This document shows, in pieces, positions 1-8,511 of a DNA stretch of 64,000 bases. How positions within the stretch are numbered: position 1 is the first letter of the stretch; every line of letters starts with the position of its first letter. The notes under the pieces were generated by a model, which saw only the letters and a program-made list of their open reading frames with translations, was not told the origin of the DNA and ran no database searches. This DNA is from Vogesella margarita (GTDB taxonomy: Bacteria > Pseudomonadota > Gammaproteobacteria > Burkholderiales > Chromobacteriaceae), in contig NZ_JAQQLE010000001.1 of NCBI RefSeq assembly GCF_028548475.1, positions 434,001 through 498,000 on the forward strand. The letters run 5' to 3'. The translations under genes and the position numbers were made by a program.

Positions 1-1215
1 GCCAACTACCGCAAGCTGAGCGACACCCTGGACGTGTGGTTCGACTCCGGCTCCACCCACTTCGCGGTGCTGAAACAGCGTCCGGAACTGGCGTGGCCGG
101 CCGACCTGTACCTGGAAGGCTCCGACCAGCACCGCGGCTGGTTCCAGTCGTCCCTGCTGACCGGTTGCGCCACCATCGGCCGCGCACCGTACCAGCAGCT
201 GCTGACCCACGGCTTCGTGGTCGACGGCAAGGGCCTGAAGATGTCCAAGTCCAAGGGCAACGTGGTGGCGCCGCAGAAGGTCAACGACAGCCTGGGTGCC
301 GACATCCTGCGCCTGTGGGTGGCCTCCACCGACTACTCCGGCGAACTGGCGATCTCCGACGAGATCCTCAAGCGCGTCACCGAGAGCTACCGCCGCCTGC
401 GCAACACCTTCCGCTTCCTGCTGGCCAACCTGTCGGACTTCGATCCGATGGAGCACGCGGTACCGTTCGGCAACATGCTGGAGATCGACCGCTACGCGTT
501 GCTGATGGCCAAGGAAATGCAGGAGAAGGTGACCGGCGAGCTGTATCCGCGCTACGCCTTCCACCACGCGGTGCAGGAAATCGTCAACTACTGCTCCGAG
601 GATCTGGGCGCCTTCTACCTCGACATCCTGAAGGACCGCCTGTACACCACCAAGGCGGGCAGCCAAGCACGCCGCAGCGCGCAGACCGCGCTGTACCACA
701 TCACTCGCAGCCTGCTGCTGCTGGTGTCGCCGATTCTGTGCTTCACCGCTGACGAGGCGTGGGAAGTGCTGGTCGGCAGCGACGAGGAGTCGCCGCTGTT
801 CCACGTGTGGCACGAGTTCCCGCTCACCGGCGAACAGCAGGAAGCGGACTTGGTCGGCAAGTGGCAGGCCATCCGCGCCTTCCGCGCACAGCTGAACAAG
901 GATATCGAGGCGCTGCGCAGTGCCGAGCAGCTCGGCTCCGCGCTGCAGGCCGAGGTCGATGTCGTGGCCGACGAAGTGCTGTTCCCGCTGCTGGCCAGCC
1001 TCGGCGACGACCTCAAGTTCGTGCTGATGGTGTCGCGTGTCAGCGTTAGCGAAGGCACCGCGCTGAGCATCACCGTCACGCCGTCGGCGCACGCCAAGTG
1101 CGACCGTTGCTGGCACTACCGCAGCGATGTCGGCAGCCATGCCGGCCACGGCAATGTCTGCGGCCGCTGCGTCGACAACATCGATGGTAAAGGTGAGGCC
1201 CGTGTCCACGCCTGA
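1..1215 (+). CDS. ileS: Isoleucyl-tRNA synthetase, C-terminal part (5' truncated by window edge)
   Basis: Charges tRNA-Ile with isoleucine in the cytoplasm. The reading frame is open from base 1, so only the last 404 residues of a protein that is normally about 930 long are seen. They include the end of the class I catalytic core with the KMSKS signature (bases 238-252), the anticodon-binding helical domain, and a C-terminal zinc motif (CDRCW at about 1099 and CGRC at about 1159). The stop overlaps the lspA start by 14 bases, so the two genes are translationally coupled, as is usual for ileS-lspA. The true start lies upstream of the window. Confidence 0.97.
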   Translation, partial: ANYRKLSDTLDVWFDSGSTHFAVLKQRPELAWPADLYLEGSDQHRGWFQSSLLTGCATIGRAPYQQLLTHGFVVDGKGLKMSKSKGNVVAPQKVNDSLGADILRLWVASTDYSGELAISDEILKRVTESYRRLRNTFRFLLANLSDFDPMEHAVPFGNMLEIDRYALLMAKEMQEKVTGELYPRYAFHHAVQEIVNYCSEDLGAFYLDILKDRLYTTKAGSQARRSAQTALYHITRSLLLLVSPILCFTADEAWEVLVGSDEESPLFHVWHEFPLTGEQQEADLVGKWQAIRAFRAQLNKDIEALRSAEQLGSALQAEVDVVADEVLFPLLASLGDDLKFVLMVSRVSVSEGTALSITVTPSAHAKCDRCWHYRSDVGSHAGHGNVCGRCVDNIDGKGEARVHA

Positions 1216-1723
1216 GGTCGAACTGCAAGCAACCGCGCCGGCGACGGCGCTGCGTGACAGCCTGAAGTGGTTCGTGCTGGCGCTGCTGATCATCGTGATC
1301 GACCAGCTCAGCAAGATCCACTTCAACTCCACCTACCAGTTCGGCGAGTACCGCGCGGTGATCCCGGGTTATTTCGGCTTCACCCTGCTGTACAACCCGG
1401 GCGCGGCGTTCAGCTTTCTCGCCGATGCCGGCGGCTGGCAGAGGTTCTTCTTCACCGCGCTGGCCTTCGCCGTCTCCGGCTGGCTGGGCTGGCAGATGGT
1501 GAAAGGGCGCTTCAGCACGGTGATGAGCCTGGCGGCCTCGTTCATCATCGGCGGTGCGCTGGGCAATGTGATCGACCGCCTGCTGCACGGCCACGTCATC
1601 GATTTCATCCAGGTGCACTACTACGACAGCTGGTACTACCCGGCCTTCAACCTGGCCGACAGCTTCATCTGCGTCGGTGCCGTGCTGATGGTGATCGACA
1701 GCTTCCGCCACCCGCAACCATGA
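1202..1723 (+). CDS. lspA: Lipoprotein signal peptidase (signal peptidase II)
   Basis: Inner-membrane aspartyl protease that cleaves the signal peptide of prolipoproteins after lipidation. Predicted 173 residues with four hydrophobic segments. The two catalytic-aspartate motifs are visible: NVIDR around bases 1566-1580 and FNLADSF around 1648-1668. I chose the GTG at 1202 because AAGGTGAG lies just upstream and the length then fits the family; an ATG at 1184 in the same frame has no ribosome site. The start lies within the ileS 3' end. In many relatives an FKBP-type gene separates lspA from ispH; here it is absent. Confidence 0.95.
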   Translation: MSTPEVELQATAPATALRDSLKWFVLALLIIVIDQLSKIHFNSTYQFGEYRAVIPGYFGFTLLYNPGAAFSFLADAGGWQRFFFTALAFAVSGWLGWQMVKGRFSTVMSLAASFIIGGALGNVIDRLLHGHVIDFIQVHYYDSWYYPAFNLADSFICVGAVLMVIDSFRHPQP

Positions 1724-1727
1724 CGAC

Positions 1728-1758
1728 AACGTTGGCCGCAGCCTTGCGGCCAACCTTT
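1728..1758. repeat. Facing pair of the TGCGGCCAACCTTG motif, terminator-like hairpin after lspA
   Basis: GTTGGCCGCA and TGCGGCCAACCTT face each other across a 4-base loop (GCCT) and are followed by TTTT. The pair can fold into a stem of about 12 bp with one mismatch. It sits between lspA and ispH and may act as a partial terminator in an otherwise co-directional cluster. Confidence 0.75.
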
Positions 1759-1779
1759 TAGCTACTGAAGGATACCCCG

Positions 1780-2730
1780 ATGACGAAGACCATCATGCTG
1801 GCCAACCCGCGCGGTTTCTGCGCCGGCGTCGACCGTGCCATCGCCATCGTCGAGCGCGCGCTGGAAATCTACGGCGCCCCGATCTATGTGCGCCACGAGG
1901 TAGTGCACAACCGCTTCGTGGTCGACAACCTGCGCGACAAGGGCGCCATCTTCATCGAGGAGCTGCAGGACGTGCCGCCCGGCGCCACCCTGATCTACTC
2001 GGCGCACGGCGTGCCGCAATCGGTGCGCCAGGAAGCGGAAGCCCGCGGCCTGACGGTGTACGACGCCACCTGTCCGCTGGTGACCAAGGTGCACGTCGAG
2101 GTCAAGCGCATGCACCAGGCCGGCATGAGCATCATCATGATCGGCCACAAGGGCCACCCCGAGGTGGAGGGCACCATGGGCCAGGTCGAGCACGGCATGT
2201 ACCTGGTGGAAACGGTCGACGATGTCGCCACGCTGCAGCTGCCGGACGAGTCGCGGCTGTCCTACGTCAGCCAGACCACGCTGTCGGTGGACGAGACCCG
2301 CGACATCATCGCCGCGCTGAAGGCCCGCTTCCCGCAGATCACCAGCCCGAAGAAGGACGACATCTGCTACGCCACGCAGAACCGCCAGGACGCGGTGAAG
2401 GTGCTGTCCGACGAGTGCGACATCGTGATCGTGGTCGGCTCGCCGAACAGCTCCAACTCCAACCGCCTGCGCGAAGTGGCGGCACTGCGCGGCGTGACCG
2501 CCTACATGGTCGACAACGCCACCCTGCTGCAGCAGGAGTGGTTCGACGGCAAGCAGCGCGTCGGCGTTACCGCCGGTGCCAGCGCGCCGGAGGTGCTGGT
2601 GCAGGCGGTGATCGCGCGGATCCGCGAGTTTGGCGCCACCAGCGTCAGCGAGCTGAACGGGGTGGAGGAGAGCATCGTGTTCGCACTGCCACCCGGCCTG
2701 CGCGAGAAGAAGGACGGCGCCAGCGCCTGA
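1780..2730 (+). CDS. ispH: 4-hydroxy-3-methylbut-2-enyl diphosphate reductase
   Basis: Last enzyme of the MEP isoprenoid pathway; an iron-sulfur enzyme that makes IPP and DMAPP from HMBPP. The 316 residues are full length. Conserved cysteine contexts are GFCAGV near the N-terminus, DATCPLV about residue 97, and DDICYATQ about residue 197. The substrate-binding SPNSSNS motif lies near residue 225. A good ribosome site (GAAGGA) precedes ATG 1780. A rho-independent terminator follows directly. Confidence 0.97.
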   Translation: MTKTIMLANPRGFCAGVDRAIAIVERALEIYGAPIYVRHEVVHNRFVVDNLRDKGAIFIEELQDVPPGATLIYSAHGVPQSVRQEAEARGLTVYDATCPLVTKVHVEVKRMHQAGMSIIMIGHKGHPEVEGTMGQVEHGMYLVETVDDVATLQLPDESRLSYVSQTTLSVDETRDIIAALKARFPQITSPKKDDICYATQNRQDAVKVLSDECDIVIVVGSPNSSNSNRLREVAALRGVTAYMVDNATLLQQEWFDGKQRVGVTAGASAPEVLVQAVIARIREFGATSVSELNGVEESIVFALPPGLREKKDGASA

Positions 2731-2746
2731 CGCGCGTATCCGCCCA

Positions 2747-2778
2747 CAACCCGGCTACCGGCAGGTGCCGGGTTTTTT
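2747..2778 (+). terminator. Rho-independent terminator after ispH
   Basis: AACCCGGC and GCCGGGTT form a stem around a loop beginning TACCGG, followed by six T residues. It closes the ileS-lspA-ispH transcript. Confidence 0.85.
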
Positions 2779-2808
2779 CATGGCTGCGGCCGGTCGCGCG
2801 CGCCGGCT

Positions 2809-2837
2809 CTTGAAGAATGGGCGCCCGTCGCCATCTT
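2809..2837 (+). promoter_or_regulatory. Sigma32 (heat-shock) type promoter for htpG
   Basis: CTTGAA at 2809-2814, a 14-base spacer, then CGCCATCTT. This closely fits the heat-shock consensus CTTGAA-N13-15-CCCCATNT and lies 36 bases upstream of the htpG start. Confidence 0.7.
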
Positions 2838-2872
2838 GTCTTCTGTTATCAACTCTTCATTCAGACATAGCC

Positions 2873-4777
2873 ATGAGCGCACAGAAAGAAACCCTGGGTT
2901 TTCAGACCGAAGTCAAGCAGCTGCTGAAACTGATGATCCATTCCTTGTACTCCAACAAGGAAATCTTCCTGCGTGAGCTGGTGTCCAACGCCAGCGATGC
3001 GGCCGACAAGCTGCGTTTCGAGGGGCTGAACAACGCCGCCCTGTTCGAGAATGATCCCGAGCTGAAAATCCGTATCAGCGTCGACAAGGACGCGAAGACC
3101 ATCACCATCGCCGACAACGGCATCGGCATGAGCCGCGACGAGGTGATTGCCAACATCGGTACCATCGCCAAGTCCGGCACCAAGGCCTTCTTCGAGCAGC
3201 TGTCCGGCGACGCCAAGAAGGACGCCAACCTGATCGGCCAGTTCGGCGTCGGCTTCTACTCCGCCTTCATCGTCGCCGACAAGGTAACGCTGACCACCCG
3301 TCGCGCCGGCAGCCCGGCCAGCGAAGGCGTGCGCTGGGAGTCGGCCGGCGAGGGCGACTTCACGCTGGAGCCGGTGGAGAAAGCTGGCCGCGGCACAGAG
3401 ATCGTGCTGCACCTGAAGGACGGTAACGAGGACTTCCTCAACGACTGGTCGCTGAAGCGTATCGTGCGCACCTACTCCGACCACATCTCCATCCCGATCG
3501 AGATGAAGAAGGGCAACAGCTACGGCGAGAACGGCGAAGTGATCGTCAGCGACGAGTTCGAGACCGTCAACGAAGCGTCCGCGCTGTGGACCCGCAGCAA
3601 GAACGACATTACCGAAGAGCAGTACCAGGAATTCTACAAGCACGTGGCGCACGATTTCACCGAGCCGCTGGCCTGGAGCCACGCCCGCGTCGAAGGCCGC
3701 CAGGAGTACACCGAGCTGCTGTACATCCCGTCGCGCGCGCCGTTCGACATGTGGGACCGCGACCGCAAGCAGGGCGTGAAACTGTACGTGCGTCGCGTGT
3801 TCATCATGGAAGACAGCAACAAGCTGATGCCGCAGTACCTGCGCTTCGTGCGCGGCGTGATCGACAGCAACGACCTGCCACTGAACGTATCGCGCGAGAT
3901 CCTGCAGGAATCCAAGGACATCGACGCCATCCGCGCCGGTTGCGTGAAGAAGGTGCTGGGCCTGCTGGATGATCTCGCTGCCAACGATCAGGACAAGTAC
4001 GCCGCGTTCTGGAAGGAATTCGGCCAGGTGCTGAAAGAGGGGGTGGGCGAGGACTTTGCCAACAAGGAGCGCATCGCCAAGCTGCTGCGCTTCGTGTCCA
4101 CAACTTCGGAAGGCGATGTGCCCACCGTGTCGCTGGCCGACTACGTTGGCCGCATGAAGGAAGGTCAGGACAAGATCTACTTCATCACTGCTGACACCCT
4201 GTCCGCCGCGCGCAACAGTCCGCATCTGGAAGTGTTCAAGAAGAAGGGCGTGGAAGTGCTGCTGCTCACCGACCGTGTCGACGAGTGGGTGACCGGCTCG
4301 CTGACCGAGTTCGATGGCAAGCCGCTGCAGTCGGTCGCCAAGGGCGCGCTGGATCTGGGCGCGCTGGAAGACGATGCCGACAAGGAAGCGCAGAAGCAGG
4401 TGGAAGAAGCCGCCAAGCCGGTGGTGGAGCTGGTGCAGAAGGCGCTGGGCGAGCGCGTGAAGGACGTGCGTGCTACCGCGCGCCTGACCGACAGCCCGGC
4501 CTGCCTGGTGGTGGGCGAGCACGAGATGAGCGCGCACCTGGAGCGCATGCTGAAGGCCGCCGGCCAGCCGGTACCGGAAGGCAGCAAGCCGACACTGGAG
4601 ATCAATCCGGAGCACGTGCTGGTCAAGCGTCTGGCCGCGGAAGGCGACGACGGCCGCCGCGAAGACCTCGCGCACGTGCTGTACGATCAGGCATTGCTGG
4701 CGGAAGGCGGCAAGCTGGAAGACCCGGCCACCTTCGTGAAGCGGATCAACAAGCTGATGCTGGAGTTGTCGGTCTGA
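2873..4777 (+). CDS. htpG: Chaperone HtpG (bacterial Hsp90)
   Basis: Cytoplasmic ATP-dependent dimeric chaperone. 634 residues, the normal size. The N-terminal GHKL ATPase domain shows [15 protein letters not shown] and GQFGVGFYS. The middle domain has the conserved RRVFIMED and NVSREILQ stretches, followed by the C-terminal dimerisation domain. The open frame runs upstream to 2765, but the ATG at 2873 begins the conserved [14 protein letters not shown] start and lies after the heat-shock promoter. The gene is monocistronic, with terminators on both sides. Confidence 0.97.
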   Translation: MSAQKETLGFQTEVKQLLKLMIHSLYSNKEIFLRELVSNASDAADKLRFEGLNNAALFENDPELKIRISVDKDAKTITIADNGIGMSRDEVIANIGTIAKSGTKAFFEQLSGDAKKDANLIGQFGVGFYSAFIVADKVTLTTRRAGSPASEGVRWESAGEGDFTLEPVEKAGRGTEIVLHLKDGNEDFLNDWSLKRIVRTYSDHISIPIEMKKGNSYGENGEVIVSDEFETVNEASALWTRSKNDITEEQYQEFYKHVAHDFTEPLAWSHARVEGRQEYTELLYIPSRAPFDMWDRDRKQGVKLYVRRVFIMEDSNKLMPQYLRFVRGVIDSNDLPLNVSREILQESKDIDAIRAGCVKKVLGLLDDLAANDQDKYAAFWKEFGQVLKEGVGEDFANKERIAKLLRFVSTTSEGDVPTVSLADYVGRMKEGQDKIYFITADTLSAARNSPHLEVFKKKGVEVLLLTDRVDEWVTGSLTEFDGKPLQSVAKGALDLGALEDDADKEAQKQVEEAAKPVVELVQKALGERVKDVRATARLTDSPACLVVGEHEMSAHLERMLKAAGQPVPEGSKPTLEINPEHVLVKRLAAEGDDGRREDLAHVLYDQALLAEGGKLEDPATFVKRINKLMLELSV

Positions 4778-4787
4778 TCCGGTGCAT

Positions 4788-4807
4788 TGCGGCCAACGTT
4801 GGCCGCA
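4788..4807. repeat. Perfect 20-bp palindrome built from two overlapping motif copies
   Basis: TGCGGCCAAC followed directly by GTTGGCCGCA. This is the most compact form of the facing pair, placed 11 bases after the htpG stop and before the true T-tailed terminator. Confidence 0.8.
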
Positions 4808-4824
4808 GTGGTTTGCCCCTTAGC

Positions 4825-4857
4825 AACCGTCCTGCCCAGTGGCAGGGCGGTTTTTTA
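4825..4857 (+). terminator. Rho-independent terminator after htpG
   Basis: CCTGCC and GGCAGG form the core stem, with flanking CCG/CGG pairs, followed by TTTTTTATT. Confidence 0.85.
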
Positions 4858-4912
4858 TTGGGGGCTATCCGGTAGTGGGTGCTGCGTTGGTAGCGTGTGG
4901 CAGTCGGCGCGC

Positions 4913-5095
4913 TTAGCGAGCCGCGGCGATGTAGGCATCGCCCTGATAGTGTGCACTGGACAATCCCAGTGCCGAGTTGAAAGTCACCATGAAGCGGCGG
5001 CCAACCTGGCGGATGGCGATGACTTCGTAGGCAACAGTGTGGTCAAGACGTTGTTCGGTGATGCGATCACCTGGTTGCAATTCCTGGATTTTCAT
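4913..5095 (-). CDS. Small conserved-looking protein of unknown function downstream of infA
   Basis: 60 residues (MKIQELQPGDRITEQRLDHT..). The basic, beta-rich composition suggests a small SH3- or OB-like barrel, but I do not recognise a family. AAGGA lies 5 bases before the ATG at 5095, which supports real translation. It begins 25 bases after the infA stop in the same orientation, so it is probably co-transcribed with the IF-1 gene. This could indicate a translation or cold-adaptation context (inference). Confidence 0.6.
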   Translation of the reverse strand: MKIQELQPGDRITEQRLDHTVAYEVIAIRQVGRRFMVTFNSALGLSSAHYQGDAYIAAAR

Positions 5096-5120
5096 TAAAT
5101 TCCTTGTTCAATTCTCAATA

Positions 5121-5378
5121 TCAGCGGCGGTAGTGCTGCGGGGCACCTTCCGGACGCGCTGTAGGGTGGCGGAAGTTGATCCGTCCCTTGCTCAAATCAT
5201 ACGGTGACATTTCTACGGTGACGCGGTCGCCCATCAGCACGCGGATGCGGTGCATGCGCATCTTGCCGGAACCGTAGGCGAGGATTTCCACGCCGTTGTC
5301 CAGCAGTACACGAAAGCGCGATTCAGGCAGCATTTCGGTAACGACACCTTGCAGTTCGATCATATCTTCTTTAGACAT
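5121..5378 (-). CDS. infA: Translation initiation factor IF-1
   Basis: S1/OB-fold factor that binds the 30S A site during initiation. 85 residues, with the core [22 protein letters not shown] and [14 protein letters not shown]. It carries a C-terminal tail ([12 protein letters not shown]) that makes it longer than the 72-residue E. coli factor. Betaproteobacteria often carry more than one infA; this copy lies outside a ribosomal-protein cluster, so it is probably the secondary paralogue (inference). Its leader of about 180 nt is unusually long. Confidence 0.95.
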   Translation of the reverse strand: MSKEDMIELQGVVTEMLPESRFRVLLDNGVEILAYGSGKMRMHRIRVLMGDRVTVEMSPYDLSKGRINFRHPTARPEGAPQHYRR

Positions 5379-5432
5379 TGTATTCTTTCGGGTAGCTGGT
5401 TCCGTGCCCGGTCATCAGACCATGCACCAAGG

Positions 5433-5457
5433 CCCGTTCATAAGCGGCATGAACGGG
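5433..5457 (-). other. Strong hairpin in the infA 5' leader
   Basis: CCCGTTCAT and ATGAACGGG form a perfect 9-bp stem with a 7-base loop, about 55 nt upstream of the infA start. There is no T-tract, so it is not a terminator. It may be a leader structure that controls translation or stability. Confidence 0.5.
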
Positions 5458-5567
5458 AAAGAAATGTGAAACCGTGTTGGGGAGTGTCGCCTGCAAGGTA
5501 GGGCAGGGCAGGCAAAAACAGACGGCAGCAGTACGAAAACAGTGCCAGCAAGACGGAAACAGGCCCT

Positions 5568-5596
5568 ACTATACCGCTAAATCCATGATTTGTCAG
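5568..5596 (-). promoter_or_regulatory. Sigma70 promoter for infA
   Basis: Read on the minus strand: CTGACA (5591-5596), 17-base spacer, TATAGT (5568-5573). Transcription would start near 5561 and give an untranslated leader of about 180 nt before infA. The rest of the 5379-5698 gap holds no convincing gene; it contains this promoter, the leader and the terminator of the next gene. Confidence 0.6.
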
Positions 5597-5646
5597 TTTT
5601 TTCGTGCCACGGGACGACAAGCCCCAGTTAGCGATTACCGGCCGGC

Positions 5647-5686
5647 TAAAAAGCAGGCGGATGCCGCGCGGGCATCCGCCGCTTTT
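5647..5686 (-). terminator. Rho-independent terminator of the KorA/TrfB-like gene
   Basis: On the minus strand GGCGGATGCC and GGCATCCGCC pair around a short loop and are followed by a T-rich run (CTTTTTAGCC). It lies just downstream of the stop at 5699. Confidence 0.75.
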
Positions 5687-5698
5687 GATGGACTGGCT

Positions 5699-5890
5699 TT
5701 AGCTGGATAGCTGCTTCATTGCACTGCGAAAGCGCGCATGCGCGCGTGAAACGGTAGAGAGGCTGATATCGAGTTGGCGGGCGGCGGCATAGCCGGTCAT
5801 GCCGTCTATCTCCATCAGGCAGACTGCTTCACGGGACTTTTTCTTCAGGCCGATCATGTCCGCGATGCGTTTCATTTGTTCCAACCGCAT
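5699..5890 (-). CDS. Small helix-turn-helix protein, KorA/TrfB-like
   Basis: 63 residues, almost entirely one HTH: REAVCLMEIDGMTGYAAARQLDISLSTVSRAHARFR. The length and helix pattern resemble the DNA-binding half of KorA/TrfB plasmid regulators (family-level inference). The ATG at 5890 has AAGGAG 8 bases upstream; the longer open frame to 5980 lacks a ribosome site. It stands alone with its own terminator. It may be a domesticated plasmid regulator or a chromosomal global repressor. Confidence 0.65.
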   Translation of the reverse strand: MRLEQMKRIADMIGLKKKSREAVCLMEIDGMTGYAAARQLDISLSTVSRAHARFRSAMKQLSS

Positions 5891-5987
5891 GATGATTCTC
5901 CTTGCTGGATAACAGGCGACAGCGCATGCCTGATATAAGCTTAGACCGTATTGCCCGAATTGCCATGCTGCATGGCACAAGCCGCTT

Positions 5988-6129
5988 AGAGCCTATTCAC
6001 GATCTGCTGCGCTTCGGCGATACAGCGTTGAAAACGGCTTCGGAATGCTCATTTACCACTTGTAAACTCCGCTTCCTCAGCCGTTTTCGCCTTGTCTCGC
6101 TCTAGCTAGCGAGATCGTGAACAGGCTCT
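5988..6129. mobile_element. MITE-like hairpin element, copy 1 (about 142 bp)
   Basis: Inverted termini (GAGCCTATTCACGATCT at the left, AGATCGTGAACAGGCTC at the right) enclose a long internal inverted repeat (GAAAACGGCT..AGCCGTTTTC) with TTTAC/GTAAA near the centre. There is no coding capacity. TA flanks both ends, consistent with target duplication. Its right end supplies the TAG stop of the GST gene. Copies 2 and 3 are at 25604 and 58587. Confidence 0.85.
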
Positions 6130-6736
6130 ACGCCGGTGGCAGCGTGTCGCTGAAGCTGGCGCGCTGCTGCAGCCGTTGCGCCAGACTGGCGAGGTTGGGA
6201 TGCAGCGTGCGCCAGTCGAAATTGGCAAAGCGGAAGTCGAGGTAGCCGAGGCAGCAACCGACGCTGATGTCGGCAATGCCGTAGCTGTCGGCGCAGCACC
6301 AGTGGCGCTCGCCGAGGTCGTGCGCGAGGGCGGACAGGCCGCGGATGATCTTGTCGTGCTGGCGATTGATCCAGTCGGCGCTTTGCAGCGCCGGCGGGCG
6401 GCGCTGTTCGATCACGATATTGGCGGCGGCATCGCAGATGCCGTCGGCCAGCGCCTCCCAGCGGCGGGCCTCGATCAGCTGGCGCCGTTCCTGCGGGAAC
6501 AGCCGTGCCACCGGGGAAATACTGTCCAGGTACTCGACGATGACACGGGAGTCAAACAGCGTGCTGCCGTCGTCCAGCAGCAAGACCGGCACCTTGCCCA
6601 GCGGGTTGAATTCGGCGACGCGGCTGCCGGCCTCCCAGGGCATGTCCAGTTCCAGCGGGCAGTCGATCTTTTTCTCGGCCAGCACCACGCGCACCTTGCG
6701 GGCAAACGGGCTGGTCAGTGAGGCAATCAGTTTCAT
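6128..6736 (-). CDS. Glutathione S-transferase family protein, YibF-like
   Basis: Predicted cytosolic glutathione-dependent transferase or thiol protein of 202 residues, the same length as E. coli YibF. The N-terminal thioredoxin-like domain has TSPFARKVR at the G-site and the FNPLGKVPVL cis-proline loop. The DSRVIVEYLD motif follows, then an all-helical C-terminal domain with ALADGICDAA. The stop codon coincides with the end of MITE copy 1, so the last residues may have been altered by the insertion. The substrate is unknown. Confidence 0.9.
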   Translation of the reverse strand: MKLIASLTSPFARKVRVVLAEKKIDCPLELDMPWEAGSRVAEFNPLGKVPVLLLDDGSTLFDSRVIVEYLDSISPVARLFPQERRQLIEARRWEALADGICDAAANIVIEQRRPPALQSADWINRQHDKIIRGLSALAHDLGERHWCCADSYGIADISVGCCLGYLDFRFANFDWRTLHPNLASLAQRLQQRASFSDTLPPA

Positions 6737-6789
6737 GATGGTGTGTGTGCTTGGCGGCTTGTGTCGCGGGAGTGCGATATTGTAAGCGC

Positions 6790-6838
6790 AGTATCTGCAA
6801 CGGCGGGATGAGCGTCAATCTCGCCGTTGCTGCAGATG
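6790..6838 (-). other. Long inverted repeat between the SIMPL gene and the GST gene
   Basis: GCAACGGCG and CGCCGTTGC, extended by ATCT/AGAT on the outside, form a stem around a 16-base loop. There is no T-tract, so it may stabilise the 3' end or act as a weak terminator for the SIMPL gene. Confidence 0.4.
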
Positions 6839-6840
6839 CG

Positions 6841-7548
6841 TTATTGCAGCTCGATGCGGCCGCTGACATTGAGCTGGATGGTGCTTTTACCCGGCTGCCA
6901 TTCCGGAATGGCGACCTCGGTGACCGCATCGGCCGTCATCGCCTTGGCTCGCATCATCAGCGGCGGCATGCTTGGCTGGCTTTCGCCTATGGTCAGCTCA
7001 CGCACCTGCTGTTGCTGCTTGCCCAGCGCCTTGCCGGCGGCGGCGGCCTGATGCTGCAGCTGGGCAATCGCTTCCGGAATCAGTGTCTGTTCGGTGGCCT
7101 TGCGGGTGCTGTCGGCAACGCTGAACTGTACCCCTTCCAGCAGCATGTATTTCTGCAGCTGCGCGATCAGCTCGGCGGCGGCGGCAAAATCGCGGCTGTG
7201 CAGGCGGATGTCGGCACGACCTTGCCAGCCATTGATCTTGCCGTTCTTGTCGTAGCTGGGCCAGCTGTTGTAGTTGCCGCTGCTGATGGTCACTTTCGGT
7301 GAGCTGGCGGCATCAGCCTTGGCGCGGTTGAGGGCGCGGTTCAGCTTGTCTGCCAGCTGCGCTGCCTGTGGTTGCCGCTCCTGGATGTACAGCGTCGCGT
7401 TCAGCTGGTCATTGGGCAACTCGCGCTGGGCGCTGGCACTGAGATGAAGGATGGTGGCGGGTTCGGCCGCCTGGGCCGGAGCCAGCTGGCACAACAGCAG
7501 GCTGGCACCGAGCAGCCAGGGATGGGGGGAGCGCAGGAGCAGGGACAT
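6841..7548 (-). CDS. SIMPL-domain (DUF541) periplasmic protein
   Basis: 235 residues. A signal peptide (LLGASLLLCQLAPAQAAE) is followed by a single SIMPL/DUF541 domain, recognisable by ILHLSASAQRELPNDQ at its start and the repeated SIGE-like element RELTIGES. Members are periplasmic or outer-membrane associated, and their biochemical role is not settled. The ATG at 7548 has AAAGG 8 bases upstream; the longer frame begins with a GTG at 7563 that overlaps that site. Probably monocistronic. Confidence 0.85.
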   Translation of the reverse strand: MSLLLRSPHPWLLGASLLLCQLAPAQAAEPATILHLSASAQRELPNDQLNATLYIQERQPQAAQLADKLNRALNRAKADAASSPKVTISSGNYNSWPSYDKNGKINGWQGRADIRLHSRDFAAAAELIAQLQKYMLLEGVQFSVADSTRKATEQTLIPEAIAQLQHQAAAAGKALGKQQQQVRELTIGESQPSMPPLMMRAKAMTADAVTEVAIPEWQPGKSTIQLNVSGRIELQ

Positions 7549-7673
7549 GATGTAGCCTTTCACGATGGAAACAGCGCTGTGACTGTGGCAATGCGTGATG
7601 GTTGCGCCGCCACCGGCTCATTATGGCCGTCGAATGCGGTGTTGTCGCGTGGCGGGCAAGCGGGACGGGCATG

Positions 7674-7699
7674 AAAAAGCACGGCCCGTGGGCCGTGCT
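7674..7699 (-). terminator. Rho-independent terminator of the ABC importer operon
   Basis: On the minus strand AGCACGGCCC and GGGCCGTGCT form a perfect 10-bp stem followed by TTTTT, just after the ATPase stop at 7717. Confidence 0.85.
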
Positions 7700-7716
7700 G
7701 TCAGGGGGGGGCGGAC

Positions 7717-8511
7717 TCAGCCCAGCAACAGCGCGTCGTCGTCGATCTGTTCGCCGCGTGTTTTCTCGAACATCGCCAACAGGTCGCTGACCTGCATCTG
7801 CTTGCGCTCGTCGCCGCTGACATCCAGTACCACCCGGCCCTGGTGCAGCATCACGGTGCGGTGGCCATGATCCAGTGCCTGGCGCATGGAGTGGGTGACC
7901 ATCATCGCGGTGAGCTTGTTTTCCTGCACGATGCGGTCGGTCAGCTCCAGCACGAAGGCGGCGGTTTTCGGATCCAGCGCCGCGGTGTGCTCGTCCAGCA
8001 GCAGGATGCGCGACGGCTGCAGCGAGGCCATCAGCAGGCTGACTGCCTGGCGCTGGCCGCCGGAGAGCAGGTCGATGCGGTCGGCGAGGCGGTTTTCCAG
8101 CCCCAGCTTCAGCATCGCCAGCTTGTCGCGGAACAGCTCGCGCTGCTCGGCGCGGATGGCGCGGCCAAAGCCGCGGCTGCGGCCACGGTGCCACGCCAGC
8201 GCCATGTTTTCCTCGATGCTGAGGCCTTCGCAGGTACCGGCCATCGGGTCCTGGAACACGCGCGCCACCATGCCGGCGCGTTGCCAGGCCGGCATGCGGG
8301 TGACGTCCTGATCGTCGATGTGCAGGCTGCCGCTGTCGACGAACAGGTCGCCGGAGATCGCATTCAGCAAGGTGGACTTGCCGGCGCCGTTACTGCCGAT
8401 CACGGTCACGAACTGGCCGGATTCGATGGTCAGCGACAGGCCGCGCAGCACCGGATTCTCGATCGGGGTGCCGGGGTTGAAGGTCTTGAACAGCTGTTCG
8501 GCGCGCATCAT
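7717..8511 (-). CDS. ABC transporter ATP-binding protein (TrpXYZ/PF04392-type importer)
   Basis: 264 residues that energise the adjacent permease. Walker A is GSNGAGKST, the signature LLSGGQRQAVS, Walker B ILLLDEHTA, and the switch histidine lies in MVTHSM. GGAGG stands 9 bases before the ATG. The start overlaps the permease stop by 4 bases, so the genes are translationally coupled. It is the last gene of the importer operon, with a strong terminator downstream. Confidence 0.92.
   Translation of the reverse strand: MMRAEQLFKTFNPGTPIENPVLRGLSLTIESGQFVTVIGSNGAGKSTLLNAISGDLFVDSGSLHIDDQDVTRMPAWQRAGMVARVFQDPMAGTCEGLSIEENMALAWHRGRSRGFGRAIRAEQRELFRDKLAMLKLGLENRLADRIDLLSGGQRQAVSLLMASLQPSRILLLDEHTAALDPKTAAFVLELTDRIVQENKLTAMMVTHSMRQALDHGHRTVMLHQGRVVLDVSGDERKQMQVSDLLAMFEKTRGEQIDDDALLLG

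Noticed and set aside
4996-5008. Motif copy in the 60-residue gene as a regulatory site
   Set aside because: It is in coding sequence and part of the general distribution of the word; nothing links it to local control.
5474-5710. Small plus-strand open frame in the infA upstream gap
   Set aside because: No ribosome site, opposite to the infA promoter and across a terminator stem.
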